A DNA stretch of 64,000 nucleotides. It comes from Paraglaciecola psychrophila 170 (GTDB lineage Bacteria; Pseudomonadota; Gammaproteobacteria; Enterobacterales; Alteromonadaceae). This document shows, piece after piece, positions 49,194-58,917 of the stretch. The position numbers were made by a program, and so were the translations under genes. Positions within the stretch are counted from its first letter, which is position 1; each line of letters opens with the position of its first letter. The notes below the pieces were generated by a model. It was not told where the DNA came from. It saw only the letters and a list, made by a program, of their open reading frames with translations, and did no database searches. The stretch covers positions 3,906,001 to 3,970,000 of the forward strand of contig NC_020514.1 of assembly GCF_000347635.1 (NCBI RefSeq). The letters run 5' to 3'.

Positions 49194-49528
49194 CCACAAG
49201 GGACAATCTGTTATGGTGTCATTCGAAAATGTTATGTAAATCGAACTCTTGCATTTTAGAGGGCGCTGTAGCCAATGAGAATTGATTAACGTTAATCGAT
49301 AAAAACGCATTAGATATTTCGACTGATGTTTTGCTGGGTATTGCTAATAACTACCTTGGTGTAAGAGATGACGAGATTTGAAATCGCCGACCCCTACCAA
49401 TATAGGCACCCAGTTAGTTGACTATTTTTAATATTAAGCAGTGCTGATTATCGTTATTGCTTCATTTTCTTTTGTAATCATCTGCCAACTCAACTTTTTA
49501 TTGGCTATCTAGTACATTATCGGTGTGT
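49194..49528. other. Spacer downstream of the MFS gene
   Basis: About 330 bases without a supportable gene, hairpin terminator or repeat. Confidence 0.45.
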
Positions 49529-49556
49529 TTGAAATTACTTTTCTTCTACATACAAT
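49529..49556 (+). promoter_or_regulatory. Candidate sigma-70 promoter of an intergenic transcript
   Basis: TTGAAA (49529-49534) and TACAAT (49551-49556) are 16 bases apart. A start near 49563 would give a transcript that ends at the strong terminator at 49761-49806, roughly 245 bases long. Confidence 0.5.
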
Positions 49557-49577
49557 TCATTCTTCTTTACACAAATT

Positions 49578-49766
49578 GTGAAGAACATGCTCTCACACTG
49601 TTTTCATGGAATGCTGAAGAGCTCATATCAACTTCTTCAAATTTTTCAATTAGCTAAGATTTCACATGATGTTCAGCAATGCCGTGCCTTGGATCTTCGA
49701 TCGTATTGTCAGATTCCATCAACTGAGCATGTAAATGCCCCTATTCGGCAACCGAATGAAAACTAA
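49578..49766 (+). CDS. Possible small protein, 62 residues
   Basis: An open frame from GTG 49578 (or ATG 49587) to 49766, ending just inside the left arm of a strong terminator, with a plausible promoter just upstream. The product is basic, histidine- and cysteine-containing (MLSHCFHGMLKSSYQLLQIF) and has no membrane helix or motif I recognise. The ribosome binding site is poor (GAAGA before the ATG). It may be a real small gene or a chance frame in a small RNA. Confidence 0.3.
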   Translation: MKNMLSHCFHGMLKSSYQLLQIFQLAKISHDVQQCRALDLRSYCQIPSTEHVNAPIRQPNEN

Positions 49767-49806
49767 GTTATTATTTTAATTCTTTAAAATAATAACTTAG
49801 TTTTTC
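49761..49806 (+). terminator. Strong 19-bp Rho-independent terminator
   Basis: A perfect 19-bp inverted repeat (49761-49779 with 49784-49802, arms beginning AACTAAGTTATTATTTT) around a TTCT loop, followed by further T residues. The stem is AT-rich. No large gene lies just upstream, so it defines the end of the short transcript starting near 49563. Confidence 0.85.
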
Positions 49807-50177
49807 CTTATCGCCTGACATTTCAACTAAAGTTCTCATTAGCAAGCGCTTTTTTTCGTGGGATTTTAGAATAGCGTTGAAAATTTCAATAATAAATAGT
49901 CCTGTTAGATTAATGTTACCTAGTACCTAAGCCAGCTTCAAGCCAACCTATTAAACCATTGTTTTAATTAACCATTTATAGGATATACAATTTGTCTTTT
50001 TGAGGGAACAACACACAAACCTAAACAAAACACACGGCAAGAGTAGAAATTTCGCACCTATAACGCATCTACAAAAGGTGTAAATTTAGTAAGCATATTT
50101 ATTCAGCTATGGCGGGATACACTACGAAAAGATACAATAGAGTTATCAAATGAATTGTATTTAGTAGGAATAAAGCA
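49807..50177. other. Spacer upstream of map
   Basis: About 370 AT-rich bases. A -10-like TACAAT near 50136 may belong to the map promoter; its -35 is poor. Nothing else is supportable. Confidence 0.4.
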
Positions 50178-50969
50178 TTGTCCGCCACAATTAAAACTAC
50201 AGCTGAAATCGAAAAAATGCGCGTTGCTGGTCGCCTCGCCGCAGATGTATTACAAATGATCGGTGAATATGTCAAAAAAGGTGTAACCACCAATGAGTTG
50301 GATAAGATTTGTCATGACTACATTGTCGATGTACAAAAGTGTATTCCTGCTCCTCTTCATTATGGTAACCCGCCTTTTCCAAAATCTATTTGTACTTCGG
50401 TCAACCACGTTATATGTCATGGTATCCCTGCAGATAAGCAACTTAAAGAGGGTGATTCTGTCAATATTGATGTAACGGTGATTAAAGACGGTTATCACGG
50501 CGACACATCAAAAATGTTTGTGGTCGGCAAACCTTCCATAATGACTGAAAGACTAATCCGGGTGACACAAGAGTCACTTTATAAAGGTATTAAAATGGTC
50601 AAACCAGGCATACGTTTAGGGGACATTGGACATGCTATTCAGGAATATGCTGAAAGTCACAACTATTCAATTGTGCGTGAATATTGTGGTCACGGCATAG
50701 GTGCTAACTTTCATGAAGAGCCTCAAGTAGTGCACTACGGAAAACCTAACACCGGAGAAATACTTGAAGAAGGCATGTGTTTTACTATTGAACCAATGAT
50801 CAACGCGGGTAAACGGTATTCAAAAGTATTGCCCGATAAATGGACTGTAGTCACCAAAGACAGAAGCCTAAGCGCGCAGTGGGAACATACTTTATTAGTT
50901 ACTGCAAACGGCGTCGAAATACTGACTTTACGAGATGACGAAGAGATCGATCGTATTATCAACCACTAG
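50178..50969 (+). CDS. map: Methionine aminopeptidase, type I
   Basis: A 263-residue cytosolic dinuclear metallopeptidase removing the initiator methionine. Metal ligands and conserved segments are visible: ICTSVNHVICHGIP, VNIDVTVIKDGYHGDTSKMF, EYCGHGIGANFHEEPQVVHYG and MCFTIEPMIN. The start is TTG with AGGAA 7 bases upstream, and family alignment begins right after it (TAEIEKMRVAGRLAADVL). rpsB and map are often divergent neighbours, but here the MFS gene and a long spacer intervene. Confidence 0.93.
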   Translation: MSATIKTTAEIEKMRVAGRLAADVLQMIGEYVKKGVTTNELDKICHDYIVDVQKCIPAPLHYGNPPFPKSICTSVNHVICHGIPADKQLKEGDSVNIDVTVIKDGYHGDTSKMFVVGKPSIMTERLIRVTQESLYKGIKMVKPGIRLGDIGHAIQEYAESHNYSIVREYCGHGIGANFHEEPQVVHYGKPNTGEILEEGMCFTIEPMINAGKRYSKVLPDKWTVVTKDRSLSAQWEHTLLVTANGVEILTLRDDEEIDRIINH

Positions 50970-51093
50970 TCCAGAATTGGGCTAGCTAAAACCAATCAAA
51001 CTTTATAATAAATAATTATTGCTTGCCGTAAATAGTTATTTGTTATTACCCTTGATTCACGTAATTTGTGCCATTCATTTAAAGGTATTCACA

Positions 51094-53709
51094 TTGTCTC
51101 TACAAAGCTTACTTAGCCAAATAAAACTGATTAACAGTATAGATAATATTGCTGCCTACAAAACCATAGTCGCAAATAGCTATGAATGGCTAGATAGTGA
51201 ATTGGGAACAGGAGAAGTAACCGGATTGGTGTTAGGGAGAGCCACATTAGTCGATGCATTATTAAGGCATATTTGGCAGTTGATGGATTTGCATAAAGAG
51301 CCACATTTAGCATTAATTGCTGTAGGTGGATATGGACGAGGCCAACTTCAACCTCATTCAGATATCGATTTATTACTTCTGAGTAAGAAATTACTGTCTA
51401 AACAACAACAAGAACGTATTAGTCGGTTCATAACACTTTTATGGGATATTGGCTTAGATGTCGGTCAATCGGTTCGCACCATTAAAGAAACATTTTTATT
51501 GGCTAAGCAAGACGTCACTATCGCCACAAATCTAGTCGAAGCGAGATTATTAAGTGGCTGTCAGGCTACATTTGAAGGTTTACAAGATAAACTAAGTTCA
51601 CGTGGTTATTGGAGTAGTAAAGATTTTTTCTTGGCAAAATATCAAGAACAAAAACAACGTCATCGAAAATTCAAAGACACCTCATATAACTTAGAGCCTA
51701 ACGTAAAAGAAAGCCCAGGCTGTTTAAGAGATATACAATCTATAGGTTGGGTCGCAAAGAAGCATTTTAACGCTACTGACGGCAAAGACCTAGTTGCGCA
51801 TGGTTATTTCAATCAGCAAGAGTTTGATGAATTAATAGAATGTCGTGAAAACCTTTGGCGAATTCGGTTCGCTTTACACATAGTGGCTGGTCGCAGCGAA
51901 AATCGTTTATTGTTTGACTACCAGACAGATGTTGCCATGCGACTAGGCTATGGCGATGAAGGTAAAGCCTCAGTAGAAAGGATGATGAAGTCCTTTTTCA
52001 GAACAGTTAGGCGCATCAGTGAATTAAATAAAATGTTAATGCAGCGTTTTAGTCAAGACGTACTCAATTTAAATGTTAAACAACAAACCAATATTAATAC
52101 AGATTTTGAACTACTCGACGGGTATATTGCTCCTACCAAAGAAAACGTATTTGGCTCTCCTGAAGCCATTTTACAATTTCTTTTACTGATTGCAGATACT
52201 CCTCAAGTAGAAGACTTACACTCGAGTTGCTTACGTCAATTACGCTTGGCCAGACGAAAGTTTCGCAAACAATATTATGTAGAACGAATCGCATGTCGTG
52301 AGTTGTTATTACAACTAGCCCAACACCCTAACTTCTTCGCATTAGGTTGGGATATTATGCATAAACATGGAATTTTACAGGCCTATATCCCAGAATGGGA
52401 TCACATTGTGGGCATGATGCAATTTGATTTATTCCATGCCTACACAGTCGACGAACATACGCATCGTCTTGTAAAAAATATTTATCATTATTCGCAACCT
52501 GACAATAAAGAATTCCCCCGTTGTGGAAACATAGTAAAAAACTTGGATAAACCAGAGGTATTATACATTGCAGCTATTTACCACGATATCGGCAAGGGCC
52601 GAAATGGTGATCACTCTAAACTCGGTGCAATAGACGTAAAAGAATTTTGTCGTCATCATGGTATCAATGCCATAGATACCGAACTGATTAGATGGTTAGT
52701 AGAAAGCCACCTGTTAATGTCTGTTGTCGCACAAAGACGAGATATTTATGATCCAACGGTTATCAACGAGTTTGCACAAGCGGTGCGTACACACAACAAT
52801 TTAAATCACTTGTATGTTTTAACTCTCGCAGATATACGGGCAACCAATGACAACCTCTGGAACGATTGGAAAGCAACACTTTTAAGAGAGTTGTACTTGC
52901 TTACACAGAAAGCTCTAGACAATGGTTTAGAGTGCAAAGTGGCCTTACAAGACAGAATTAGCGAACACCAATCCAAAGCAATGGCTTCCATGCTTGACAA
53001 CGGTATGAACGAGACCCAAATACTACAGTTTTGGAAACGTCTTAGCGGTGATTATTTTGCTCGTTTCAAGCCTACGCAAATTGCATGGCATGCCAATCTC
53101 ATTTTAGCCGCACACCCGATGACAGACGAATTTTTGCTGGTCGGCACCAGTGCGAATACATCTAAAGCCGGAGCTGAGCTTATTGTCTATGGAAAAGACA
53201 GGTCTATGATGTTTGCACAAATAGCCTCTGTTCTAGACAGCCGAAACTGTTCCATACATGATGCACAAATTATGCGTACCCAAGATGGCTTTATGTTTGA
53301 TAGCTTTATTATTTTTGAACATAACGGCGATAGGATCACCTCTGAATCACGCTTAGATAGTCTACGAGATGCCGTAGAAACCCAGTTAAACAAACCCGGC
53401 GAAAAGCACATCAACAGACGTAAAATGTCTCGACAAATGAAGCAGTTAGATGTGAAAACTAAAATTAGATTTTACCCTAGCCAGACCAATGTCACGTTGG
53501 TTGAGCTTGAAGCCTTAGATGCACCCGGGTTGCTCGCTAATATCAGTGAACAATTTATTGCGCTTAATTTCAAATTACACCAAGCCAAAATATCCACTAT
53601 TGGGGAACGTGCAGAAGATTTGTTTATTGTGAGCAACGAATTTGACCAGCCACTGACTCAAGCTGAACAAGTTCAGCTTAAGAAACGATTATGTGAAGCT
53701 TTAGATTAA
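51094..53709 (+). CDS. glnD: [Protein-PII] uridylyltransferase / uridylyl-removing enzyme
   Basis: The nitrogen sensor that adds or removes UMP on PII. The nucleotidyltransferase site is GGYGRGQLQPHSDIDLLLL, the HD hydrolase site IYHDIGKGRNGDHSKLGA, and two C-terminal ACT domains begin around EL(I/V)VYGKDRSMMFAQIASVLDSR and VTLVELEALDAPGLLANI. I place the start at TTG 51094, because AAAGG lies 8 bases upstream; a more distal TTG at 51019 would add a hydrophobic, unconserved N-terminus. About 871 residues, close to the E. coli length of 890. Confidence 0.93.
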   Translation: MSLQSLLSQIKLINSIDNIAAYKTIVANSYEWLDSELGTGEVTGLVLGRATLVDALLRHIWQLMDLHKEPHLALIAVGGYGRGQLQPHSDIDLLLLSKKLLSKQQQERISRFITLLWDIGLDVGQSVRTIKETFLLAKQDVTIATNLVEARLLSGCQATFEGLQDKLSSRGYWSSKDFFLAKYQEQKQRHRKFKDTSYNLEPNVKESPGCLRDIQSIGWVAKKHFNATDGKDLVAHGYFNQQEFDELIECRENLWRIRFALHIVAGRSENRLLFDYQTDVAMRLGYGDEGKASVERMMKSFFRTVRRISELNKMLMQRFSQDVLNLNVKQQTNINTDFELLDGYIAPTKENVFGSPEAILQFLLLIADTPQVEDLHSSCLRQLRLARRKFRKQYYVERIACRELLLQLAQHPNFFALGWDIMHKHGILQAYIPEWDHIVGMMQFDLFHAYTVDEHTHRLVKNIYHYSQPDNKEFPRCGNIVKNLDKPEVLYIAAIYHDIGKGRNGDHSKLGAIDVKEFCRHHGINAIDTELIRWLVESHLLMSVVAQRRDIYDPTVINEFAQAVRTHNNLNHLYVLTLADIRATNDNLWNDWKATLLRELYLLTQKALDNGLECKVALQDRISEHQSKAMASMLDNGMNETQILQFWKRLSGDYFARFKPTQIAWHANLILAAHPMTDEFLLVGTSANTSKAGAELIVYGKDRSMMFAQIASVLDSRNCSIHDAQIMRTQDGFMFDSFIIFEHNGDRITSESRLDSLRDAVETQLNKPGEKHINRRKMSRQMKQLDVKTKIRFYPSQTNVTLVELEALDAPGLLANISEQFIALNFKLHQAKISTIGERAEDLFIVSNEFDQPLTQAEQVQLKKRLCEALD

Positions 53710-53763
53710 CTGTACCGATACTTAACGCCTCTGGCATGCACACTTGCTAAGGGGCATTAAACA

Positions 53764-53803
53764 CTGTCATCCAATTACCGTTTTAATTGCGTCGAATTGT
53801 CAT
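53764..53803 (+). promoter_or_regulatory. Two Pho-like half-sites upstream of the OlsF-like gene
   Basis: CTGTCAT (53764-53770) and TTGTCAT (53797-53803) lie in the same orientation 33 bases apart, exactly three 11-base Pho units, the latter followed by the AT-rich spacer AAAA. The intervening units match poorly, so this is only suggestive. Confidence 0.3.
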
Positions 53804-53816
53804 AAAAGATCTTTAC

Positions 53817-53846
53817 CCTTTAGATATTTAACTACATATCTAAAGG
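53817..53846 (+). promoter_or_regulatory. Hairpin sequestering the ribosome binding site of the OlsF-like gene
   Basis: A perfect 11-bp inverted repeat, CCTTTAGATAT and ATATCTAAAGG, with an 8-base loop. The 3' arm ends in AAAGG, the Shine-Dalgarno of the gene starting at 53854, 7 bases away. In RNA the SD would be paired with CCUUU. The stem is AU-rich and so weak, fitting a temperature- or ligand-sensitive translational switch; alternatively it is a protein operator. Confidence 0.5.
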
Positions 53847-53853
53847 TATTAGT

Positions 53854-55554
53854 ATGTTTAACGTTTCTGACGTCCTTGAAAAACACTATCCACGAGTAGC
53901 CAATAAACCCATTCTTTCTAAAACCCTTGGCTATGTGCTTAAACATTTGCTACACGAAAGAGAGATGCAAGAGTTTGCTGTAGATTATCCTCATTATCAG
54001 GGGCTAGATTTTGTTGAGCAGGTACTTGAATATTTCAACATTAGCTATTCAACGCGTGATGTTGAGAAAGAGCGGATACCCAATAAAGGTAGATTAGTGA
54101 TTATTGCTAATCATCCAATAGGATCGCTAGATGCATTAGCCTTAATCAAATTAATCAGTGAAGTCAGACAGGATATTAAGGTCGTTGCGAACCAGATGTT
54201 AATGGCACTTACGCCACTGCACCCGTTATTATTGCCAGTCAATAATATGCAAGGTAGTACTGCCAAAGATAATATTCTTAATATTCAAAAACACCTTCAA
54301 CATGAAGCAGTAGTGATTGTTTTTCCTGCTGGTGAAGTGTCCCGTTTACGACCACAAGGTATCAGAGACGTACACTGGCAAAGCGGTTTTTTACGGATTG
54401 CCAAACAAGCTAAATCCCCAGTTTTACCGGTATTTATTGATGCTAAAAACTCGCGATTGTTTTATGGACTATCTATGTTGTATAAACCTTTAGCCAGCAT
54501 GATGTTAGTTAAAGAAATGTTCAAACATAAACGTCAACATTTACCCATGCGAATCGGTGAACTGATCCCATTTGAATCGTACAACAATAATAAGATAGAC
54601 CGTCTTCAACATGTAGCATTATTTAAAAAGCACCTTTACAAAATTGGTCACGGAAAGAATGGCGTATTTAAAACCCAAAAAGCCATTGCTCCAGCTGAAA
54701 ATCGTGCAGAACTTTATTATGCATTAAAAAATGAATGTGAACATTTGGGTGAAACCACTGACGGCAAAGTAATGTACCTCTACGAGCATAAAACCAGCAG
54801 TCCCATTTTACGAGAAATTGGCCGGTTGCGTGAAATAGCCTTTAGAGCAGTGGGAGAAGGAACTAATAAGCGCCGTGATATCGACTCATACGATGCACAT
54901 TACTATCACCTTATCCTATGGGACAAAGACGATTTAGAAATTGCTGGTGCATATCGTTTTGGGGATGCCAAAAACATTATTAAGAAACATACAATTAAAG
55001 GATTATATTCAGCCAGCCTATTTGATTATGGCCCTGAAATGACTCTATATTTTGAACAAGGACTAGAGCTAGGCAGAAGCTTTGTGCAGCCTAAATATTG
55101 GGGTAAACGCAGCCTAGACTATTTATGGTTTGGTTTAGGTGCATTTTTGAAGCGCCATCCTAACTTCCGGTATCTATTTGGGGCAGTTAGCCTAAGCGAC
55201 CACTACCCAAAAGCAGCTAAAGATTTGTTAGTACAGTTTTATACATTATATTTCGGCTGTTTTAACAAAATTGCTCAATCAAAAATGCCTTATTTGTTGC
55301 CAATTAATTACCAACATAACTTCACTGGTGAAAACTATAAAGCCGATTTCATTCAACTTAAACACCAACTTTCCAATATGGGCATGGTTGTTCCGACACT
55401 ATACAAGCAATACACCGAGACTTATCAAGAAGGCGGTGTGCACTTTTTAGACTTTAATATAGACCCAGATTTCAACCATTGTATAGATGGTCTAGTATTG
55501 GCTGATCTGGATACCTTAAAGCCGAAAAAAAGAGCACGCTATATGTCAAAATAG
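53854..55554 (+). CDS. olsF: OlsF-like bifunctional acyltransferase (ornithine lipid synthesis)
   Basis: A 566-residue fusion. The N-terminal half (about 60-260) is a PlsC-type acyltransferase with NHPIGSLD, the VVNQ-like VVANQML and FPAGEVSRLRPQG motifs. The C-terminal half (about 285-560) is a GNAT-like N-acyltransferase resembling OlsB (LREIGRLREIAFRAVGEGTNKRRDID, YGPEMTLYFEQGLELGRSFVQPKYW, LFGAVSLSDHYP). In OlsF enzymes the C-half N-acylates ornithine and the N-half adds the second fatty acid, giving phosphorus-free ornithine lipid. The exact substrate is inferred from domain order; a plain hemolysin-like acyltransferase pair is the alternative. Upstream lie the SD hairpin and the Pho-like half-sites. 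Confidence 0.75.
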   Translation: MFNVSDVLEKHYPRVANKPILSKTLGYVLKHLLHEREMQEFAVDYPHYQGLDFVEQVLEYFNISYSTRDVEKERIPNKGRLVIIANHPIGSLDALALIKLISEVRQDIKVVANQMLMALTPLHPLLLPVNNMQGSTAKDNILNIQKHLQHEAVVIVFPAGEVSRLRPQGIRDVHWQSGFLRIAKQAKSPVLPVFIDAKNSRLFYGLSMLYKPLASMMLVKEMFKHKRQHLPMRIGELIPFESYNNNKIDRLQHVALFKKHLYKIGHGKNGVFKTQKAIAPAENRAELYYALKNECEHLGETTDGKVMYLYEHKTSSPILREIGRLREIAFRAVGEGTNKRRDIDSYDAHYYHLILWDKDDLEIAGAYRFGDAKNIIKKHTIKGLYSASLFDYGPEMTLYFEQGLELGRSFVQPKYWGKRSLDYLWFGLGAFLKRHPNFRYLFGAVSLSDHYPKAAKDLLVQFYTLYFGCFNKIAQSKMPYLLPINYQHNFTGENYKADFIQLKHQLSNMGMVVPTLYKQYTETYQEGGVHFLDFNIDPDFNHCIDGLVLADLDTLKPKKRARYMSK

Positions 55555-55586
55555 TAATTATTTAGGCGAAAACATTGATGTGCCTA

Positions 55587-55886
55587 TTAAGCCTTCTTTG
55601 CCTTTTTCGCCTCAATATCTACTACATCCGCCTTTTCTTCAGTCAATAAGACATCGGCTGTAATGCCTTTCAACAACTTGGAAAGAGAATCTTTATTTTT
55701 AGACAACATAATAGATAACTCTTCCAATACAGACTGCTCAATCTTAATGCCTTTGCCTTCAATGTACTCACTAAGATTATCTGCAACATCGAGCATTTTA
55801 TCGTATTGGTCGGCTTCTTTTTTATCTGCGGTCACAAACTTCTCCACCCCTTTGTGTTCAACTACATAACGTGTGATTACGGCCAT
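55587..55886 (-). CDS. yebG: SOS-induced protein YebG
   Basis: A 99-residue small protein of the YebG family, aligned from memory with E. coli YebG: MAV..YVV...GVEKFVTADKKEADQYDKMLDVADNLSEYI, then LSKLLKG. The C-terminal tail is charged (KADVVDIEAKKAKKA). In E. coli it is DNA-damage inducible and of unknown mechanism. A perfect LexA box lies 49 bases upstream of the start codon. Confidence 0.85.
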   Translation of the reverse strand: MAVITRYVVEHKGVEKFVTADKKEADQYDKMLDVADNLSEYIEGKGIKIEQSVLEELSIMLSKNKDSLSKLLKGITADVLLTEEKADVVDIEAKKAKKA

Positions 55887-55932
55887 AATTTGCTCTCTCT
55901 TATTTAACTTTAGAGTATTAGACTATCACAAA

Positions 55933-55952
55933 TACTGTATATAAAAACAGTT
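55933..55952. promoter_or_regulatory. LexA (SOS) box of yebG
   Basis: CTGTATATAAAAACAG at 55935-55950 fits CTGT-N8-ACAG exactly and has the TA flank on one side, as in the consensus TACTGTATATATATACAGTA. Confidence 0.88.
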
Positions 55953-56001
55953 AATTGTAATCTACTATATCGCTATATAAAGAACCTTAGTTCCTAAGCA
56001 T

Positions 56002-56025
56002 AAAAAAACCAGCGTATTGCTGGCT
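56002..56025 (-). terminator. Rho-independent terminator of the isc operon
   Basis: On the minus strand, AGCCAGC pairs with GCTGGTT around AATAC, followed by a run of T residues. It lies 34 bases after the fdx stop and closes the Fe-S operon. Confidence 0.88.
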
Positions 56026-56058
56026 CTATTAACAAAATAACAATCAGTAATTCTAGGC

Positions 56059-56397
56059 CTAATGCCCTTCACTCACCATATTCACTGTGTATTTAGGGAT
56101 CTCTACTACTAAATCTTCATCTTGAATAATCGCTTGGCAGCCTAGTCTAGAATCAGGCTCTAGGCCCCAGGCTTTATCTAACATATCTTCTTCCAATTCG
56201 TCCCCTTCTTTTAAGGAGTCAAAGCCTTCACGCACGATGATATGACAAGTGGTGCAAGCACATACTTTTTCGCAGGCGTGTTCAATACCAATTCCGTTTT
56301 GCAAAGCAAGATTTAATACTGAGATACCTTTTTCACCTTCTAAAACAGCACCATCTGGGCACAACTCATCATGAGGTAAAAAAATTACTTGTGGCAT
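56059..56397 (-). CDS. fdx: ISC-type [2Fe-2S] ferredoxin
   Basis: A 112-residue adrenodoxin-type ferredoxin supplying electrons to Fe-S cluster assembly. Cluster cysteines are seen in EHACEKVCACTTCHIIV and LGCQAII. It follows hscA by 35 bases and ends the operon. No iscX frame is seen between it and the terminator. Confidence 0.95.
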   Translation of the reverse strand: MPQVIFLPHDELCPDGAVLEGEKGISVLNLALQNGIGIEHACEKVCACTTCHIIVREGFDSLKEGDELEEDMLDKAWGLEPDSRLGCQAIIQDEDLVVEIPKYTVNMVSEGH

Positions 56398-56432
56398 ATT
56401 TACATTCCTAATATTCAGTAAAATTATTTAAT

Positions 56433-58295
56433 TTATATACGGTCAACCGATTGGCCAGAGAAGGCACGTTTAATCGATTGGTCCATGCGTTTTTGTGCAA
56501 AGTTCTCGCTCAACTTATCTAATTGTTTGATAGCGGCTTTAATTGCTTCTTTGTCTGTACCTTTGGCCAGTTCATTAAGATTAGTGAGCCCTACTGCAAT
56601 GGCTTGGATTTCTGAGGTATCAAGTAAGGCCTGCCCATCTAAATCTAGTGCCCCTTGCAAATTTTCTTGCACTCTAGCAGCTTCAACTTGTTGTTCTTTA
56701 AGCATACGCGCTTGCATGTCTTCTTGAGCATTATCCATAGATGCTTTTAGCATATTGGCAATTTCGCTATCTTCTAAACCATATGATGGCTTCACCTGAA
56801 TTTCTGCCTGCACGCCAGTAGACTTTTCCATTGCGCTAACATTTAACAAGCCATCGGCATCAACTTGAAACGTCACCCGAATATGAGCAGCTCCAGCGGC
56901 CATAGGTGGAATGCCACGTAATGTGAATTTTGCAAGGGAGCGGCAGTCCTTAACCAACTCACGTTCACCCTGAACAACATGCACCATCATGGCAGTTTGC
57001 CCGTCTTTGAAGGTAGTGAACTCTTGTGCTTTGGCAACGGGGATAGTGGTGTTGCGCTGAATCACTTTTTCAGTCAAGCCGCCCATAGTTTCTATACCCA
57101 AAGACAAAGGCAAAACATCTAGCAGTAACATATCACTGTCAGGTTTGTTGCCCACCAAAATATCAGCTTGAATGGCTGCGCCGATAGCGACTACTTTATC
57201 AGGGTCGATAGAGGTAAGCGGAGTACGTTCGAAAAAATCACCTACTTGTTGACAGACTAAAGGCACGCGTGTCGAACCACCTACCATCACCACTTCAATT
57301 ACTTGCTGCTTTTCTAGTTCGGCGTCTTTTAGTGCTCGACGGCAGGCTCGTAGAGTATTCTTAACCAAAGGGGCAATAAGCGATTCAAATGTGTCGATAC
57401 TGATCAACACCGAATGGTGTTTGCCTGTGTCATCTTCAAACTGCACAGTAAACACAGATTCATGACTTAATACTTCTTTTGCCTCTTTTGCCTTATCTAG
57501 TAAAGTCCGATGTAAATTTTTAGATAACGCTCCCGTCAAATCACTTTTTTGACGGATAAAATCTACCAGTAAGGCATCAAAGTCATCACCGCCCAGTGCA
57601 GAATCACCACCTGTAGAAAGTACTTCAAATACCCCTTTGCTTAAATGCAAAATAGAAATGTCAAAGGTACCGCCACCTAAATCATACACAGCAATAATAC
57701 CTTCTTGGCCCGAATCCAAACCATAAGCGACGGCTGCAGCTGTAGGTTCGTTGAGTAAACGTAGAACTTTCAAACCTGCTAGAGTCGCGGCATCCTTGGT
57801 ACCTTGGCGCTGAGCATCGTCAAAATAAGCAGGCACTGTAACGACTGCACCTTGTAATTCATCACCCAAAGTTTTTTCGGCACGCTTTTTAAGTTCATTT
57901 AATATTTTTGCTGATACCTGAACGGGGTTTACATCACCCGAAGCAACAGTCATCACTGGCGATAAAGAGTCAGTGAATTGATAAGGTAAATTTGGGTAAG
58001 CGGCTTGGATGTCTTTAACAGAACGACCTAAAAAACGTTTCACTGACACAATAGTGTTAGACGGGTCGATGCTTGCCTGTTGCTTGGCTTCTTGTCCGAT
58101 CACTTCTGAGTCGGATAAATACCTGACTACAGAAGGTAATAAATGTCTACCTTGGGCATCTGGCAACGTCAGTGCTTCGCCACTTCGTACAGATGCCACT
58201 AATGAGTTGGTGGTACCTAAATCGATACCAACCGCTAATTTTCGTTGATGAGGAACGGTACTTTGCCCGGGTTCAGATATTTGCAAAAATGCCAT
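56433..58295 (-). CDS. hscA: Fe-S assembly chaperone HscA
   Basis: A 620-residue specialised Hsp70 that, with HscB, releases clusters from IscU by binding its LPPVK motif. It has the nucleotide-binding domain ([45 protein letters not shown]) and the substrate domain (about 395-510, [12 protein letters not shown]). Length equals that of HscA and is shorter than DnaK. Flanked by hscB and fdx. Confidence 0.96.
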   Translation of the reverse strand: MAFLQISEPGQSTVPHQRKLAVGIDLGTTNSLVASVRSGEALTLPDAQGRHLLPSVVRYLSDSEVIGQEAKQQASIDPSNTIVSVKRFLGRSVKDIQAAYPNLPYQFTDSLSPVMTVASGDVNPVQVSAKILNELKKRAEKTLGDELQGAVVTVPAYFDDAQRQGTKDAATLAGLKVLRLLNEPTAAAVAYGLDSGQEGIIAVYDLGGGTFDISILHLSKGVFEVLSTGGDSALGGDDFDALLVDFIRQKSDLTGALSKNLHRTLLDKAKEAKEVLSHESVFTVQFEDDTGKHHSVLISIDTFESLIAPLVKNTLRACRRALKDAELEKQQVIEVVMVGGSTRVPLVCQQVGDFFERTPLTSIDPDKVVAIGAAIQADILVGNKPDSDMLLLDVLPLSLGIETMGGLTEKVIQRNTTIPVAKAQEFTTFKDGQTAMMVHVVQGERELVKDCRSLAKFTLRGIPPMAAGAAHIRVTFQVDADGLLNVSAMEKSTGVQAEIQVKPSYGLEDSEIANMLKASMDNAQEDMQARMLKEQQVEAARVQENLQGALDLDGQALLDTSEIQAIAVGLTNLNELAKGTDKEAIKAAIKQLDKLSENFAQKRMDQSIKRAFSGQSVDRI

Positions 58296-58332
58296 GGTCT
58301 AATTCGTTTCTTTTAGGTTGCAATGAATAAAG

Positions 58333-58860
58333 TTAAAAATCACTTAACACGTCTTCTTTTAGCGCAATTTCTGACAACATTTTATATGAAAATTTAAGCT
58401 GACGAATAATATTGGCTGCGTTTTCTTCGGCCATTGTGTCATCACTTGCAAGCAAGTCTCTTAACTTAGTTAAATCACTGTTAATCGTTTGATTAATTTC
58501 ATCTTCCAATGACTCTAATGCAACCAAGGGGTCTGTTCGCTCAGTTAATTCTGCTAACTCTTCACGCCATTCCATTTGTTGCATCAAAAAAGCAGTATCT
58601 TTGATGGTTTGTTGCTCGTGCTTTAAATCGATACCACGCAAACTTAATAAGTATTCTGCTCTGGATAAAGGAGATTTAAGTACGGAGTATGCGTCATTTA
58701 CTTGAGCATTTTTTTGAATAGCCACCAACTTGTCTTGCTCGCTACCGCTAGCAAACTTATCAGGGTGAGTTAAGCGTTGTAGTTGCTGATACGTTTTTGG
58801 CAGCAGCAACAAGTCCACATCGAATGATATAGGGATATTAAACAGTTCAAAATAATTCAT
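58333..58860 (-). CDS. hscB: Fe-S assembly co-chaperone HscB
   Basis: A 175-residue J-domain co-chaperone. The J domain (1-75) contains the HPD triad in LQRLTHPDKFAS. The C-terminal three-helix bundle (about 90-170) binds IscU. It lies 38 bases upstream of hscA. Confidence 0.95.
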   Translation of the reverse strand: MNYFELFNIPISFDVDLLLLPKTYQQLQRLTHPDKFASGSEQDKLVAIQKNAQVNDAYSVLKSPLSRAEYLLSLRGIDLKHEQQTIKDTAFLMQQMEWREELAELTERTDPLVALESLEDEINQTINSDLTKLRDLLASDDTMAEENAANIIRQLKFSYKMLSEIALKEDVLSDF

Positions 58861-58917
58861 GTGGTTAATAACAGGTCTGTGATGTTTTAAATGGGTCGTA
58901 GCTTAGCAAAAATAACA

